Positions 54,618 through 63,915 of a stretch of DNA of 64,000 nucleotides are shown here, piece by piece; the first letter of the stretch is position 1; each line of letters begins with the position of its first letter. The position numbers and the translations under genes were made by a program. Source of the DNA: Nostoc sp. CMAA1605 (GTDB lineage: Bacteria; Cyanobacteriota; Cyanobacteriia; Cyanobacteriales; Nostocaceae); the NCBI RefSeq assembly GCF_021596505.1, contig NZ_PJIZ01000015.1, forward strand, positions 43,298 through 107,297, written 5' to 3'. The notes below the pieces were generated by a model. It did not search any database and was not told the DNA's origin. It saw only the letters and a program-made list of their open reading frames with translations.

Positions 54618-55322
54618 TTATTCGGGGATTTCAAACTTATAACCGTAACCCCGCACAGTTTTGATAAACTCCGGCACACTAGTATCAGCTTCTAATTTTT
54701 TCCGCAACTGACCAATGTGAACATCAACTACCCTACCATCTCCCACATAGTCGCAACCCCAAATTTTTTGGATGAGTTGGGGACGACTCCAGGCTTGACC
54801 AGGATGACTAGCTAAAAAGTGTAAGATATTAAACTCTAAAGCTGTTAAGTTTAGGGGTTTATCATTTAGGGTGACTTCTCTACCATCTGGGTTAATTGCT
54901 AGTTGTTTGAAAATTAAACGTTGCGAGGGAGATGGTTTAATAGAACGAATGCGTCTTAAGAGTGCTTGGACTCTCACTTCAATTTCAGCGAGGCTGAAGG
55001 GTTTAGTAATAAAATCATCAGCACCAGCAGCCATGATTTTGATTCTGTCGTTTTCTTCTGTTCTCCCACTGAGAATCATCACTAAGACGTTATTCCGACT
55101 CTGCATTTCTTGGCACAGTTTATAACCACTTGTATCTGGTAAGTTCCAATCCAGAATTACTAAAGCAGGCTCAAACTGCTCAAATAACGCCAAAGCTGTT
55201 TTACCATCAGCAGCTGACTCGATTTGATACTTGCGACCTAGAAAGCGATATATCAGGTTACGAACACCAAAATCATCGTCTACAACAAGAATTTTAGGAT
55301 TTGAAGCGGTCAGCGTCACCAT
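54618..55322 (-). CDS. OmpR-family response regulator
   Basis: 234 residues. The receiver domain has DD (VVDDDFGVR), the phosphoacceptor Asp in VILDWNLPDTSGY, Thr/Ser in ILSGRTEE and Lys in ITKPFS. The winged helix ends with RVVDVHIGQLRKKLE and VRGYGYKFE. The DWNLPD phosphorylation motif and short linker place it in the cyanobacterial group near NblR- or NrrA-like regulators; no specific name can be given. No histidine kinase gene is nearby. Confidence 0.85.
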   Translation of the reverse strand: MVTLTASNPKILVVDDDFGVRNLIYRFLGRKYQIESAADGKTALALFEQFEPALVILDWNLPDTSGYKLCQEMQSRNNVLVMILSGRTEENDRIKIMAAGADDFITKPFSLAEIEVRVQALLRRIRSIKPSPSQRLIFKQLAINPDGREVTLNDKPLNLTALEFNILHFLASHPGQAWSRPQLIQKIWGCDYVGDGRVVDVHIGQLRKKLEADTSVPEFIKTVRGYGYKFEIPE

Positions 55323-55930
55323 ATTGTTTTAGCCTTATGTTAACTTGGCAAGTTAATTAACTGTATAGAAAACAACGAATTGGGAATAAGTATTTTTAAA
55401 TCTTAGATTTTGGATTCTAGATAACAAGCTAATCCAAAATCTAAAATCCAAAATTTTCTTGCCCAACGTCTATTTGTTTGTTCTGGTGTACACGGTTCAT
55501 GATCGCCTACTTCTGCAATTACTTAAACTTACAGCCAGTTGTCGCTATGCACTGCCTCTGTACTACTGAACTACACTTAATTTTCCATTAAATTTCTCAA
55601 AACTTCAGCTATCATACTGCATACCAAATGTATGAGTTTTGTATGAGTTTGGTATGTTTTTATGCTTTGATGCTATAATTGATAATCTTCACAGTTAAGA
55701 GAAACTTTAAATTTCAGTGTGTTCCTCTACCCATCAATCATTCTCTAACTGCTGGTGGATGGCTGAAAATTTCCAGCCATTGAATCGTTTCAACTCAAAA
55801 TCCATCTACCATACCCTACTCTGAAATATCCGATGAAGAATCTTTCTCAGGATATATACGAGTCTTTGTCCGGAGTGCGTCTACGTACAAGGCCATATCT
55901 TTAGCGTTTAATGAAATATTTTCTGGGAGT
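55323..55930. other. Long regulatory region upstream of the NACHT gene
   Basis: No gene is seen. At 55620-55656 there is an arrangement CATACCAAA, two GTATGAGTTT direct repeats and TTTGGTATG, with a possible TATAAT at 55674-55679. The NACHT gene's ATG lies 250 bases further. The left part contains GATTTTGGATTCTAGAT-type sequence that is repetitive and AT-rich. Confidence 0.55.
55620..55656 (+). promoter_or_regulatory. Candidate operator: CATACCAAA...TTTGGTATG palindrome
   Basis: Outer palindromic halves CATACCAAA (55620-55628) and TTTGGTATG (55648-55656) enclose two direct repeats GTATGAGTTT (55630-55639 and 55641-55650). The right half overlaps the position expected for a -35 element of a TATAAT box at 55674-55679 (17-base spacing). 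The downstream gene encodes an XRE-type HTH, so autoregulation is plausible. Evidence is the pattern only. Confidence 0.4.
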
Positions 55931-58243
55931 ATGACAAGCCGAGGACTCAAAGCATCACCAGAAGGGATTAAAGCTGCAAAGACAGCTTTAACAGACAAAA
56001 CCTTGAGTCAGCAAAAATTAGCCACAGCATTGGGTATCACACGCCAACCAGTATCTAAGTTTTTTGCGGGTGAACCTGTTTCTCGTAGTTGTTTTGTGCA
56101 AATTTGCCAACAACTAGGACTGTCTTGGCAACAAGTTGCTGGCATGGATTATTTTGATGTATCAGAAATTACATCTTCTCTGACTTCTCAAAAAGCTGAT
56201 ATCAATGCTTTAGTCGGCGAACTACGCCAAAAATGTCAAGAAAAAATTCAAGATCAGTGTAGTACGCTACAAATGCTAGATGTGGCACGAGCAGTACCGC
56301 TAGATGAAATTTATACTTCTGTGGAAGTTTTGCCAGAAGTAACTAGCCAAAAATGGCGTGATATTGCTGATTTCAAGGATAATTCAGCTTTGGATGGCAA
56401 TAATAACTGCAATACATTACCAGGGTTAGAGGTTGTATTGCGATCGCCTAAGTTGATGTTACTAGGGAAATCTGGTTCTGGTAAGACTACATTTTTACAG
56501 TATTTGGCGATCGCTTGCAATCAAGGTAAATTTCAACCACATCTTGTTCCTGTGTTTGTGCGGTTAAAAGAATTTGCCGAAGATGCTCAAGATGAAGGGG
56601 AATTCAATCTTTTACAATACATCAGCCAAAGCTTAAATTGCTGTGATGTCGATGAGAAAGCCACTGTATCTATACTTAGTCGCGGCAGTGTCCTCATTAT
56701 CTTAGATGGACTCGATGAAGTACCTTTAGAATATACAGATATAGTCACCAGAGAAATACGTAAATTTACTCAAATTTATTACAAAAATCAATTTGTTATT
56801 AGCTGTCGCATTTCTGCTTATAAATATCGGTTTCCTGGATTTACTGAAGTTGAGTTAGCAGATTTTAATGACAAACAAATAGAGATTTATGTTAAGAATT
56901 GGTTGGTTGTAGTTGCTCATCAATCTGTTATTGATGGAGAGACTAATAGTAAATTATTTCTTCAAAATCTCAATTTACCTGAAAATCAGCGCATTCGAGA
57001 ATTAGCCAGAGTCCCTTTATTACTCCATTTAATATGTTTATCATTTCAGGCTAAGGGACAATTTACATATAACCTAGTCAATTTATATGAACAAGTCTTG
57101 AATGTTTTACTGTCTCGTTGGGATGAAACCAGAGGGATTAAGAGAGATGATTTTTATACTAACTTGAATTTGGGTAGTAAGAAAAAATTGATTGCTCACA
57201 TTGCTGCTACCACCTTTACGAATGGAGAGTATTTTTTTGAACAAGAAAGAATTCAACAATTGCTATTTGAATTTTTACCGAATATCAATAATTCTAGCCT
57301 ACAACAATCATTAACACCCTTAGACCACACATCAGCTTTACAAGGACTGATTTTTCAAGATAGCTTACTAGTAGAAAGAGCTAGGGGTATATATTCTTTT
57401 ACCCATTTAGGTTTATTAGAGTACCTCACCGCTAGAGATATTTTAGGAAAGTCCTGTAACTTAGTTAATGAATCTTTAATTAATCACATCACCCAAGAGC
57501 GTTGGTATCATGTATTTTTGTTCATCACAAATATGCTTTGCAGGGCTGATGAAGCAATTATTTATATGAGCAATTATATTGCTGACATTGTAGCTAACGA
57601 TGAACAAATACAAGCTTATCTTGCCTGGTTAAATCAAAAAGCACAGTTGGTAAAAACTAAAAATAATGCCAGTGCGGTACGTGCCTTTTATTTTGTTTGT
57701 AGTGTGGGTTTAGGTGATAGTGAAAATTATCTATTTGAGTGGGAGTTTTTAGGTAATTTAGCCTTTCAATCAGAATTAGCACTGGATGAACTGCTGTTTA
57801 ATATTCTCAATTATGTTGATGATTTAAAATTAGCTTTTGGCAATAACTGTAGTTATACCCATATTTTTAATCAGGCTCGTCTCTTGAATATTACTTTTGA
57901 CGAAGCCATTGATTTAGTAGGAGATGGAGAGTTTAAGCAAGAAATTTACCAGATTAAGAAACAATTACCTTGTACAGAAAGTAATCCTGAGAAATTTTAT
58001 TTATGGTGGCAAATAAACTATCATCTTTGGCAAACCAGATTAAGAGATAATCTCATTAAATATCGAAATATTGGGCATGATTGGCAGTGGCGAGACTTAC
58101 AATTAGAAAAATTAAAAAAATACCTGTATGCTAACAAATTAATCATCGATTGTTTGCGAAGTAAGGTAAATATTCAACAGGAACTAAAACAGCAAATAGA
58201 GGATAAATTATTTTTATCACTCACAGACAATCAACTGCAATAA
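55931..58243 (+). CDS. HTH-NACHT STAND-type protein
   Basis: 770 residues. The N-terminus has an XRE-like helix-turn-helix (SQQKLATALGITRQPVSKFFAGEPVSRSCFVQICQQLG, about 25-65). The NACHT NTPase follows with Walker A LGKSGSGKTTFL (about 176-187), Walker B VLIILDGLDEVP (about 254-265) and a sensor-like SCRISAYKYRFP. The rest is helical, without clear repeats. Such bacterial NACHT proteins act in antiphage defence, often inducing abortive infection. The ribosome-binding site GGGAG is only one base from the ATG. No effector fusion is seen; the C-terminal part may sense. Confidence 0.87.
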   Translation: MTSRGLKASPEGIKAAKTALTDKTLSQQKLATALGITRQPVSKFFAGEPVSRSCFVQICQQLGLSWQQVAGMDYFDVSEITSSLTSQKADINALVGELRQKCQEKIQDQCSTLQMLDVARAVPLDEIYTSVEVLPEVTSQKWRDIADFKDNSALDGNNNCNTLPGLEVVLRSPKLMLLGKSGSGKTTFLQYLAIACNQGKFQPHLVPVFVRLKEFAEDAQDEGEFNLLQYISQSLNCCDVDEKATVSILSRGSVLIILDGLDEVPLEYTDIVTREIRKFTQIYYKNQFVISCRISAYKYRFPGFTEVELADFNDKQIEIYVKNWLVVVAHQSVIDGETNSKLFLQNLNLPENQRIRELARVPLLLHLICLSFQAKGQFTYNLVNLYEQVLNVLLSRWDETRGIKRDDFYTNLNLGSKKKLIAHIAATTFTNGEYFFEQERIQQLLFEFLPNINNSSLQQSLTPLDHTSALQGLIFQDSLLVERARGIYSFTHLGLLEYLTARDILGKSCNLVNESLINHITQERWYHVFLFITNMLCRADEAIIYMSNYIADIVANDEQIQAYLAWLNQKAQLVKTKNNASAVRAFYFVCSVGLGDSENYLFEWEFLGNLAFQSELALDELLFNILNYVDDLKLAFGNNCSYTHIFNQARLLNITFDEAIDLVGDGEFKQEIYQIKKQLPCTESNPEKFYLWWQINYHLWQTRLRDNLIKYRNIGHDWQWRDLQLEKLKKYLYANKLIIDCLRSKVNIQQELKQQIEDKLFLSLTDNQLQ

Positions 58244-58389
58244 TCACTCGATTAAATAACAATCTAAACAGCTACATTATCATAAATCTATCTTGAGAAT
58301 TTACCGTTGTTCATACCGTAGCCAGAGAACTGAAATCGAGATAATTAGGTAAATTGCAAATAATGCAATTAACAAGTAATAGTTAAGGT

Positions 58390-58845
58390 ATGAATAATAA
58401 TTTATTCGGTGGTGTAATTCCTCCACAACCCCCTGTAGAAGCAAGAACTGACGTTCATGTAGTTAAATCCCGTCTCGAATGGGGTGAGCCAGCTTTTACA
58501 ATTTTGGATGTCCGCGATCGCCCCGTCTATAATGAAGGTCATATCATGGGTGCAATGACAATGCCAATAGATCAATTGGTAGATCGTGCTGTACCATCTT
58601 TAGATAAAAGCCGTGATATCTATGTCTACGGTGCAACAGAAGAACAAACCGCCGAAGCAGCAAGAATGCTTCGTTCGGCTGGTTTTGAACACATATCAGA
58701 ACTAAAAGGCGGTTTAGCCGCATGGAAAGCAATTGGCGGCCCGACAGAAGGTATTATCGAATCCCAAACCCCCGCCGGCGCAGACGACTATAATGTTGTT
58801 GATCGCCTCAAAAATCATGTAGATACACAACAAAAGGATGTGTGA
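58390..58845 (+). CDS. Rhodanese-fold protein lacking the catalytic cysteine
   Basis: 151 residues. The fold is clear: FTILDVRDRPVYNEGHIMGAMTMPIDQL, RDIYVYGATEEQTAEAARMLRSAGF, LKGGLAAWKAIGGPTEG. In active rhodaneses the loop after IYVY begins with Cys, but here the sequence is YGATEEQ, with no Cys in this loop. It is likely a sulfur-transferase-fold regulator or binding protein. The C-terminal tail is short and disordered. Confidence 0.85.
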   Translation: MNNNLFGGVIPPQPPVEARTDVHVVKSRLEWGEPAFTILDVRDRPVYNEGHIMGAMTMPIDQLVDRAVPSLDKSRDIYVYGATEEQTAEAARMLRSAGFEHISELKGGLAAWKAIGGPTEGIIESQTPAGADDYNVVDRLKNHVDTQQKDV

Positions 58846-58854
58846 TTAGTCAAT

Positions 58855-59057
58855 AGTCAATAGTCAATAGTCAATAGTCATTAGTCATTAGTCATTAGTC
58901 ATTAGTCATTAGTCATCAGTCATTAGTCATTAGAATTATCCAGGAATTAAACTTTAAATCTTGGCTGATATTGCCTATAGTTGATTTCCTAGATATGTTC
59001 TATCTAAAGGATATCGTTGACTGTTGACTATTGACTGTTGACTGTTGACTATTTGAC
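58855..59057. repeat. GTCAATA/GTCATTA and TTGACTG heptad arrays
   Basis: About eleven heptads of AGTCAATA and AGTCATTA type (58855-58935), then a gap, then GTTGACTATTGACT units (59018-59057) that reach the stop codon of the RNase D gene. Confidence 0.8.
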
Positions 59058-59686
59058 TAATGCTCAAACAAATCTTTGAATTGTAATAAATCCAGAGCAA
59101 CAATAGTGGGTAAAACTTGAAAGCATTGTTGAGCAAGTTCCCATCTATCTTCCCTTTGTAACATGGCAGTTAACTTCTGTTGCACACCAATTAAATAACG
59201 GACATCATTAGCAGCGTAACTCAGTTGAGCCTCAGATAAATTGCTGGCGTTACCCCAATCAGAACTTTGAGCAGATTTATCGAGTTCTACATTTTCTAAC
59301 TCCTGCACTACATCCTTAAGTCCATGACGATTGGTGTAAGTACGCGCTAATTTACTAGCAATCTTAGTACAGAAAACTGGTTGCACATGAATGCCTAAAT
59401 GGTGCCGTAACGTGGCAACATCAAACCGTGCAAAATGAAATATTTTGAGGATATTATCAGCTTCTAGCAGCGTCTTTAAATTGGGTGCTGCTGTTTGTCC
59501 TTTGGCTATGCGAATGGCTGTTACTTGGCCTTGGGAATTACACAACTGGACTAGACACAAGCGATCGCGCTGTGGTAACAATCCCATAGTTTCCGTATCA
59601 ACAGCCAATACTTCCGATTGTAAATATTGGGATAACGCAGCGTCACTCAAATCGCGATCGCTTACTTGAAAATCTTGTAATGTCAT
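59057..59686 (-). CDS. rnd: Ribonuclease D-type 3'-5' exonuclease (DEDDy)
   Basis: 209 residues. DEDD motifs: VDTETMGL (D, E), FHFARFDVATL (D) and SYAANDVRYLIG (Tyr/Asp). It lacks the HRDC domain of E. coli RNase D, matching the short cyanobacterial form. It trims RNA 3' ends, such as tRNA precursors. The start MTLQDFQVSDRD and the end KDLFEH, which is adjacent to repeat sequence, are firm. No operon partner is evident. Confidence 0.87.
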   Translation of the reverse strand: MTLQDFQVSDRDLSDAALSQYLQSEVLAVDTETMGLLPQRDRLCLVQLCNSQGQVTAIRIAKGQTAAPNLKTLLEADNILKIFHFARFDVATLRHHLGIHVQPVFCTKIASKLARTYTNRHGLKDVVQELENVELDKSAQSSDWGNASNLSEAQLSYAANDVRYLIGVQQKLTAMLQREDRWELAQQCFQVLPTIVALDLLQFKDLFEH

Positions 59687-59865
59687 GAATTACGTAAAAT
59701 AATCTATGCAGTTAGACAATACATCATTATTGTGCAGAAAAGCCCCAATGCCGTCTAGTACAGCACTGCATAAATTCAGCCATCCCTGAAAATAGGCGAA
59801 AAACCAGCAAAATCAAGCTTTACTTCTTTCTTTTGCCTTTTACCTTTTTACTTTTGCCTTTCCCT

Positions 59866-60411
59866 CTAGGGAGTACGCAGAAAAATCTGTGTGAGATAAA
59901 CTTCTCCTTTTTGGTTCGTAGCGACACCAATTCCTGTAAGATTGTAATTACCTTGGATATTCTTCAAGTGTCCTGGACTTTCTAACCAGCCAACCACAGC
60001 TTGATTAGCAGGATCATTGTATCCTCGATTAAAAGCGAGATTTTCCGCAGCACTCTTGTACCTCAAGGGAAGAGCGTAAACTCTCCTCTCAAATCCTTCA
60101 TGACTAAATGGTGCTTTACCTCTAGCCATGTTGCGGCTGTGAATTCTAGCTTGGCGAGTGATGTTAGCATTTAAGGTTAGCCTTGGCAACTTTCTTGATA
60201 CCCGATAACGATTAATTTGCTCAAACACTGATTTTTCTAAAGCAGTAGTTTGATAGCTGTTGGAAGTAGCCACTTGACGAGAAACAGTCGATAACGATTG
60301 CTCATTATTAGGTGACTGTGTAGACGTATGGCCTGGTATCGAAGGAGCAAGTAATACTCCAGAAAGGACAAGCGTACTTAAAGCGATGCCAAAAGCAGGT
60401 TGTCGGGACAT
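59866..60411 (-). CDS. Secreted CAP-domain (SCP/PR-1-like) protein, copy 1
   Basis: 181 residues. A signal peptide (about 1-30) is followed by a CAP domain (about 55-180): VFEQINRYRVSRKLPRL, RIHSRNMARGKAPFSHEGFERR, ENLAFNRG, VVGWLESPGHLKNIQGNYNLTGIGVA. These are the CAP1-CAP4 signature blocks with His at 85-like and 135-like positions. CAP proteins bind lipids or act in cell-wall processes in bacteria. A second copy lies 160 bases upstream on the same strand. Confidence 0.87.
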   Translation of the reverse strand: MSRQPAFGIALSTLVLSGVLLAPSIPGHTSTQSPNNEQSLSTVSRQVATSNSYQTTALEKSVFEQINRYRVSRKLPRLTLNANITRQARIHSRNMARGKAPFSHEGFERRVYALPLRYKSAAENLAFNRGYNDPANQAVVGWLESPGHLKNIQGNYNLTGIGVATNQKGEVYLTQIFLRTP

Positions 60412-60571
60412 GCGAAATTACTTTGTGTACATACTATAAGACCTATACTCTAACTTCTATATCCTGGAATATATAACAGGATACTTTTGAATATTTATTC
60501 AGTGGCGGGAGATAAAGGAATTTTAGATTTTGAATTATTCAATAGCAAAATCTAAAATTCCTTATTCTAGT

Positions 60572-61297
60572 TTATGAGCGCATGAAAATTTGTGTGAGAT
60601 AAACTACACCTCGGCCATTGACTGCAACACCAATACCAGTCAAATTAGTATTGCTTTTGATGTTAGTCAGGTGTTCTGGACTGTTTAACCAGCCTTTTAC
60701 AGCACTGGTTGCTGCGTCTCTATCTTGGTTGTAAGCAACATTTTCACCGGCGGTTTTATAAGCAATACCAGTTGCTTGAAATCTCTGTGTAGAACCCTGA
60801 TGACTAAAGGGAACTTTACCGCTAGCCATATTTTGGCTATGAATTCTAGCCTGTTCATCAATAGCAGAATTGCGTGTAAGTGCCGGTAGATTTATGGAAG
60901 CTCTATATTGGTTGATTTGGTTAAAAACTGAATCTTCGATAGCAGCAGTATTCGAGTTAGATTTTCCACCAGAAGAACTGGGATTTGATGGTTCACTCGG
61001 AGAACCTTGATTTGGCTGTCCACCAGAAGAACCTTGATTTGATTGTCCACCAAAAGAGCCAGGATTTGATGTTCCTGGATTATATGGTCTTTGGGGAAAA
61101 GACTGTACAGGACGATTATACGGTCTAGGAGGACGATTATATTGTCCTGGGAAAAATTGTCCTAGAAGATAGGTAGTAGTTGTAGACTTTGACTGAACAG
61201 GTTGAGTTTTTAGGGAAACAGCACTTGCTCCACTGGCGAGAACAAAACTGCCTAAAGCAAGACTATAAATTGTCGTTCGGAGCATTTTTCCAGCCAT
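60572..61297 (-). CDS. Secreted CAP-domain protein with Gly/Ser/Pro-rich linker, copy 2
   Basis: 241 residues from the ATG at 61297; an ATG at 61285 is also possible and a GTG at 61339 less so. A signal peptide (about 1-27) precedes a low-complexity region (PNQGSSGGQPNQGSPSEPSN, about 55-110) and a CAP domain (about 115-240) with VFNQINQYRASINLPAL, RIHSQNMASGKVPFSHQGS and VKGWLNSPEHLTNIKSNTNLTGIGVA. It is a paralogue of copy 1. The linker may span the cell wall. Separate transcription units are possible. Confidence 0.86.
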   Translation of the reverse strand: MAGKMLRTTIYSLALGSFVLASGASAVSLKTQPVQSKSTTTTYLLGQFFPGQYNRPPRPYNRPVQSFPQRPYNPGTSNPGSFGGQSNQGSSGGQPNQGSPSEPSNPSSSGGKSNSNTAAIEDSVFNQINQYRASINLPALTRNSAIDEQARIHSQNMASGKVPFSHQGSTQRFQATGIAYKTAGENVAYNQDRDAATSAVKGWLNSPEHLTNIKSNTNLTGIGVAVNGRGVVYLTQIFMRS

Positions 61298-61564
61298 GTA
61301 GTTGTTGCAACCATATAACCAGACCGTTATGGATTGCACAAACTCACTATGTGTCTATATATCTTTGGTTACAGTTACCTAACTACGAATATTCTCTGCT
61401 CACGTTTAAATTCTTAGTTTTTCATAAAAGAAAAGGCGATCGCCCAGGATCGCCCTCTATCATTAGAATGATATTTCCTAATTTTTGGTGGAAAATTGAT
61501 TTTATTTTGTCATTTTCCACCTCAATTTTTTGAGACAAATTTATGTCTTGAGATAGATTTATTC

Positions 61565-62800
61565 TTAGGTTAAAAACTTAGCTACAGTTTGTACATCCTT
61601 GTCACCACGGCCAGAGCAGTTAATCACAATGCGGGGACTGCCACTAAGTTGAGGACATAGGGTTTCTAGATAGGCGATCGCGTGGGATGTTTCCAAAGCT
61701 GGTATGATTCCTTCTAGGCGAGATAATCTTTGGAATGCCTCCAAAGCCTCAGCATCAGTCACACTGTAGTATTCAGCACGACCAATATCTTTTAAATAGC
61801 TGTGTTCAGGGCCGACACCAGGATAATCTAACCCTGCACTAATAGAGTGTGCTTCCGTTACTTGTCCGTCTTCATCTTGCAACAGGTAACTCATCGCCCC
61901 ATGTAATACACCAACTCGTCCTTTTGTCAAGGTAGCGGCGTGTTTTTCTGTATTTACACCTTCCCCAGCCGCTTCTACGCCTATCAACCTGATAGAAGGC
62001 TCATTGACGAACTCATAAAATAGTCCCATCGCATTAGAACCACCACCCACACAAGCCATGAGGATATCAGGTAAACCGCCCCATTTTTCCATAGCTTGAT
62101 TGCGAGTTTCTTGACCGATGATCGCATGAAAATCGCGTACCATCATCGGGTAAGGATGGGGGCCTGCCACCGAACCTAAAATGTAATGTGTAGTTTCCAC
62201 ATTTGTCACCCAATCTCGGATAGCTTCAGAGGTAGCATCCTTGAGAGTACCAGTCCCAGCAGCAACCGGACGGACTTCAGCACCCATCAGCCGCATTCTA
62301 AACACATTCAAAGCTTGGCGTTCCATATCGTGAACACCCATATAAATCACACACTCCAAGCCAAAACGAGCGCAAACTGTAGCAGTTGCGACACCGTGTT
62401 GTCCTGCGCCTGTTTCCGCGATGATGCGCTGTTTACCCATGCGCTTGGCTAACAAGACTTGACCGAGAGCATTATTAATTTTGTGCGCGCCGGTGTGATT
62501 TAAATCTTCACGCTTCAGATAAATTTGTGCGCCTGTACCGTCTGGTCTAGCATAGTGAGCTGTTAGACGTTCCGCAAAATATAACGGTGTGGCGCGTCCT
62601 ACATAGTCTGCTAAAAGTTGTTGGAGTTCAGCTTGAAAACTGGGATCATGGCGGTATTGCTGATAAGCTGCTTCTAACTCCGCTAAAGCAGGCATTAAAG
62701 TTTCCGGGACGTACTTACCGCCAAAGCGTCCAAAGCGTCCTTGAATATCGGGAACTTGAGTGGTAGAGGGAGAACTTGGAGAAAGGGGAGTGGTAGTCAC
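61565..62800 (-). CDS. trpB: Tryptophan synthase beta subunit
   Basis: 411 residues. PLP lysine in [13 protein letters not shown] (about 100-112), phosphate loop [12 protein letters not shown] (about 248-259), and the start [26 protein letters not shown]. TrpB forms tryptophan from indole and serine in the alpha2beta2 complex. It stands alone without trpA, as is usual in cyanobacteria. The 15-residue N-terminal leader ([14 protein letters not shown]) is low-complexity. Confidence 0.95.
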   Translation of the reverse strand: MTTTPLSPSSPSTTQVPDIQGRFGRFGGKYVPETLMPALAELEAAYQQYRHDPSFQAELQQLLADYVGRATPLYFAERLTAHYARPDGTGAQIYLKREDLNHTGAHKINNALGQVLLAKRMGKQRIIAETGAGQHGVATATVCARFGLECVIYMGVHDMERQALNVFRMRLMGAEVRPVAAGTGTLKDATSEAIRDWVTNVETTHYILGSVAGPHPYPMMVRDFHAIIGQETRNQAMEKWGGLPDILMACVGGGSNAMGLFYEFVNEPSIRLIGVEAAGEGVNTEKHAATLTKGRVGVLHGAMSYLLQDEDGQVTEAHSISAGLDYPGVGPEHSYLKDIGRAEYYSVTDAEALEAFQRLSRLEGIIPALETSHAIAYLETLCPQLSGSPRIVINCSGRGDKDVQTVAKFLT

Positions 62801-62961
62801 GGAAATTACTTTTGTGATGAGATAGCTTCATTATTATATTGAAAGTCTGAAGCAGAGAGAATAGATTAGAGAAGTCGGAAGAGATATGTAATGTTAGTCT
62901 AGAATTTGATTCCTAGAAGCATCTGCGATCGCATCTCCAGTATTTTCCCACTAAAATTTTT

Positions 62962-63309
62962 ATGTCTTCCTCCAATTCCAAGTCTGACAAAAAGCAATAC
63001 GCCTACCGCGAATTTGGTCACGATAACCCCGCCGCCACAGAACGACCCACCCCAGAACTACCACCAAATCAACAAAACGTCAGAGTCCAAGCCACCCGCG
63101 CCGGACGTAAAGGTAAAACAGTCACAGTCATCACTGGGTTTCAAACTAAACCAGAAACCTTAGCTGATTTGGTCAAAAAGCTCAAAACCCAGTGTGGTAC
63201 AGGTGGCACAGTTAAAGATAATGAAATTGAAATTCAAGGCGACCACAAGCAGAAAATTTTAGAAATTCTGCTTAGTCTAGGTTATAAAGCCAAAATTAGT
63301 GGCGGCTAG
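62962..63309 (+). CDS. SUI1/eIF1-like translation initiation factor (YciH family)
   Basis: 115 residues. A charged, disordered N-terminus (about 1-40) is followed by the SUI1 fold (about 40-115): VRVQATRAGRKGKTVTVITGF, LADLVKKLKTQCGTGGTVKDNEIEIQGDHKQKILEILLSLGY, with the GTGGTVKD loop that is diagnostic. Bacterial YciH helps discriminate start codons or inhibit translation under stress. It is monocistronic and ends next to a heptad array. Confidence 0.9.
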   Translation: MSSSNSKSDKKQYAYREFGHDNPAATERPTPELPPNQQNVRVQATRAGRKGKTVTVITGFQTKPETLADLVKKLKTQCGTGGTVKDNEIEIQGDHKQKILEILLSLGYKAKISGG

Positions 63310-63311
63310 TT

Positions 63312-63393
63312 GGGGACTGGGGACTGGGGACAAGGTAGACAAGGTAGACAAGGTAGACAAGGTAGACAAGGTAGACAAGGTAGACAAGGTAGA
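63312..63393. repeat. ACAAGGTAG heptad-like array
   Basis: GGGGACT units, then nine or so GGTAGACAA units in tandem, beginning right after the SUI1 stop codon. It would read as an Arg/Gln/Gly-rich peptide but is not coding. Confidence 0.8.
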
Positions 63394-63601
63394 TTTTATT
63401 TCTTAACTCACCACTCAGCACCGGCTAAACGCCGCGCTACCGCTAACACAACTCAGCACTCACCACTTTCAAGCCAAAATCTACTAAAACAACTCACAAA
63501 AAAACAGTTAAATAAAATTCAGGAATCGTAACCTTTTCTAGAGTAGTTAAAACCAAGAACAAAAGACATCTTGATTAGCGTATCTTCACAGGGAGATTGA
63601 T

Positions 63602-63760
63602 ATGGATTTAGTGCGAATTCTGTGCGCGATTTTCTTCCCACCCTTGGGAGTATTTCTACAGGTAGGTATTGGTAAGGATTTTTGGATTAATATCTTGCTG
63701 ACTATCTTTGGTTATATTCCAGGAATCGTTCATGCAGTGTGGGTAATTGCCAAGAAATAA
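63602..63760 (+). CDS. PMP3/YqaE (UPF0057) small membrane protein
   Basis: A 52-residue frame with MDLVRILCAIFFPPLGVFLQVG at the N-terminus and then INILLTIFGYIPGIVHAVWV. FFPPLGVFL and YIPGIVHA are the signature of the PMP3 stress-response family, with two membrane helices. AGGGAGATT precedes the ATG. These proteins modulate membrane potential and ion tolerance under salt or cold stress. It is too short for most ORF finders but clearly a gene. Confidence 0.9.
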   Translation: MDLVRILCAIFFPPLGVFLQVGIGKDFWINILLTIFGYIPGIVHAVWVIAKK

Positions 63761-63915
63761 TTATACCAATTCGCAATTCGCAATGGACTAGCGTCCCGCT
63801 ACGCTAACGCAATTCGCAATTCGTAATGGTTTTCAAGCTTTGCATCTGTTACGTAATTTTGGATAATTGGTATTAGGTGTTAGGAGTAGGCGGCTTTAGG
63901 TTTGATAATAGAGAC
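63761..63915. repeat. Intergenic repeats and a 14-base hairpin
   Basis: Positions 63767-63830 hold CAATTCG units around GCGTCCCGCTACGCTAACGC. At 63890-63937 an inverted repeat GCGGCTTTAGGTTT / AAACCTAAAGCCGC with a 20-base loop could form a strong hairpin, spanning the ATG of the possible gene at 63916. Confidence 0.6.

Noticed and set aside
63310..63531. A 73-residue frame after the SUI1 gene
   Set aside because: Its sequence is mostly GRQ repeats from GGTAGACAA units.
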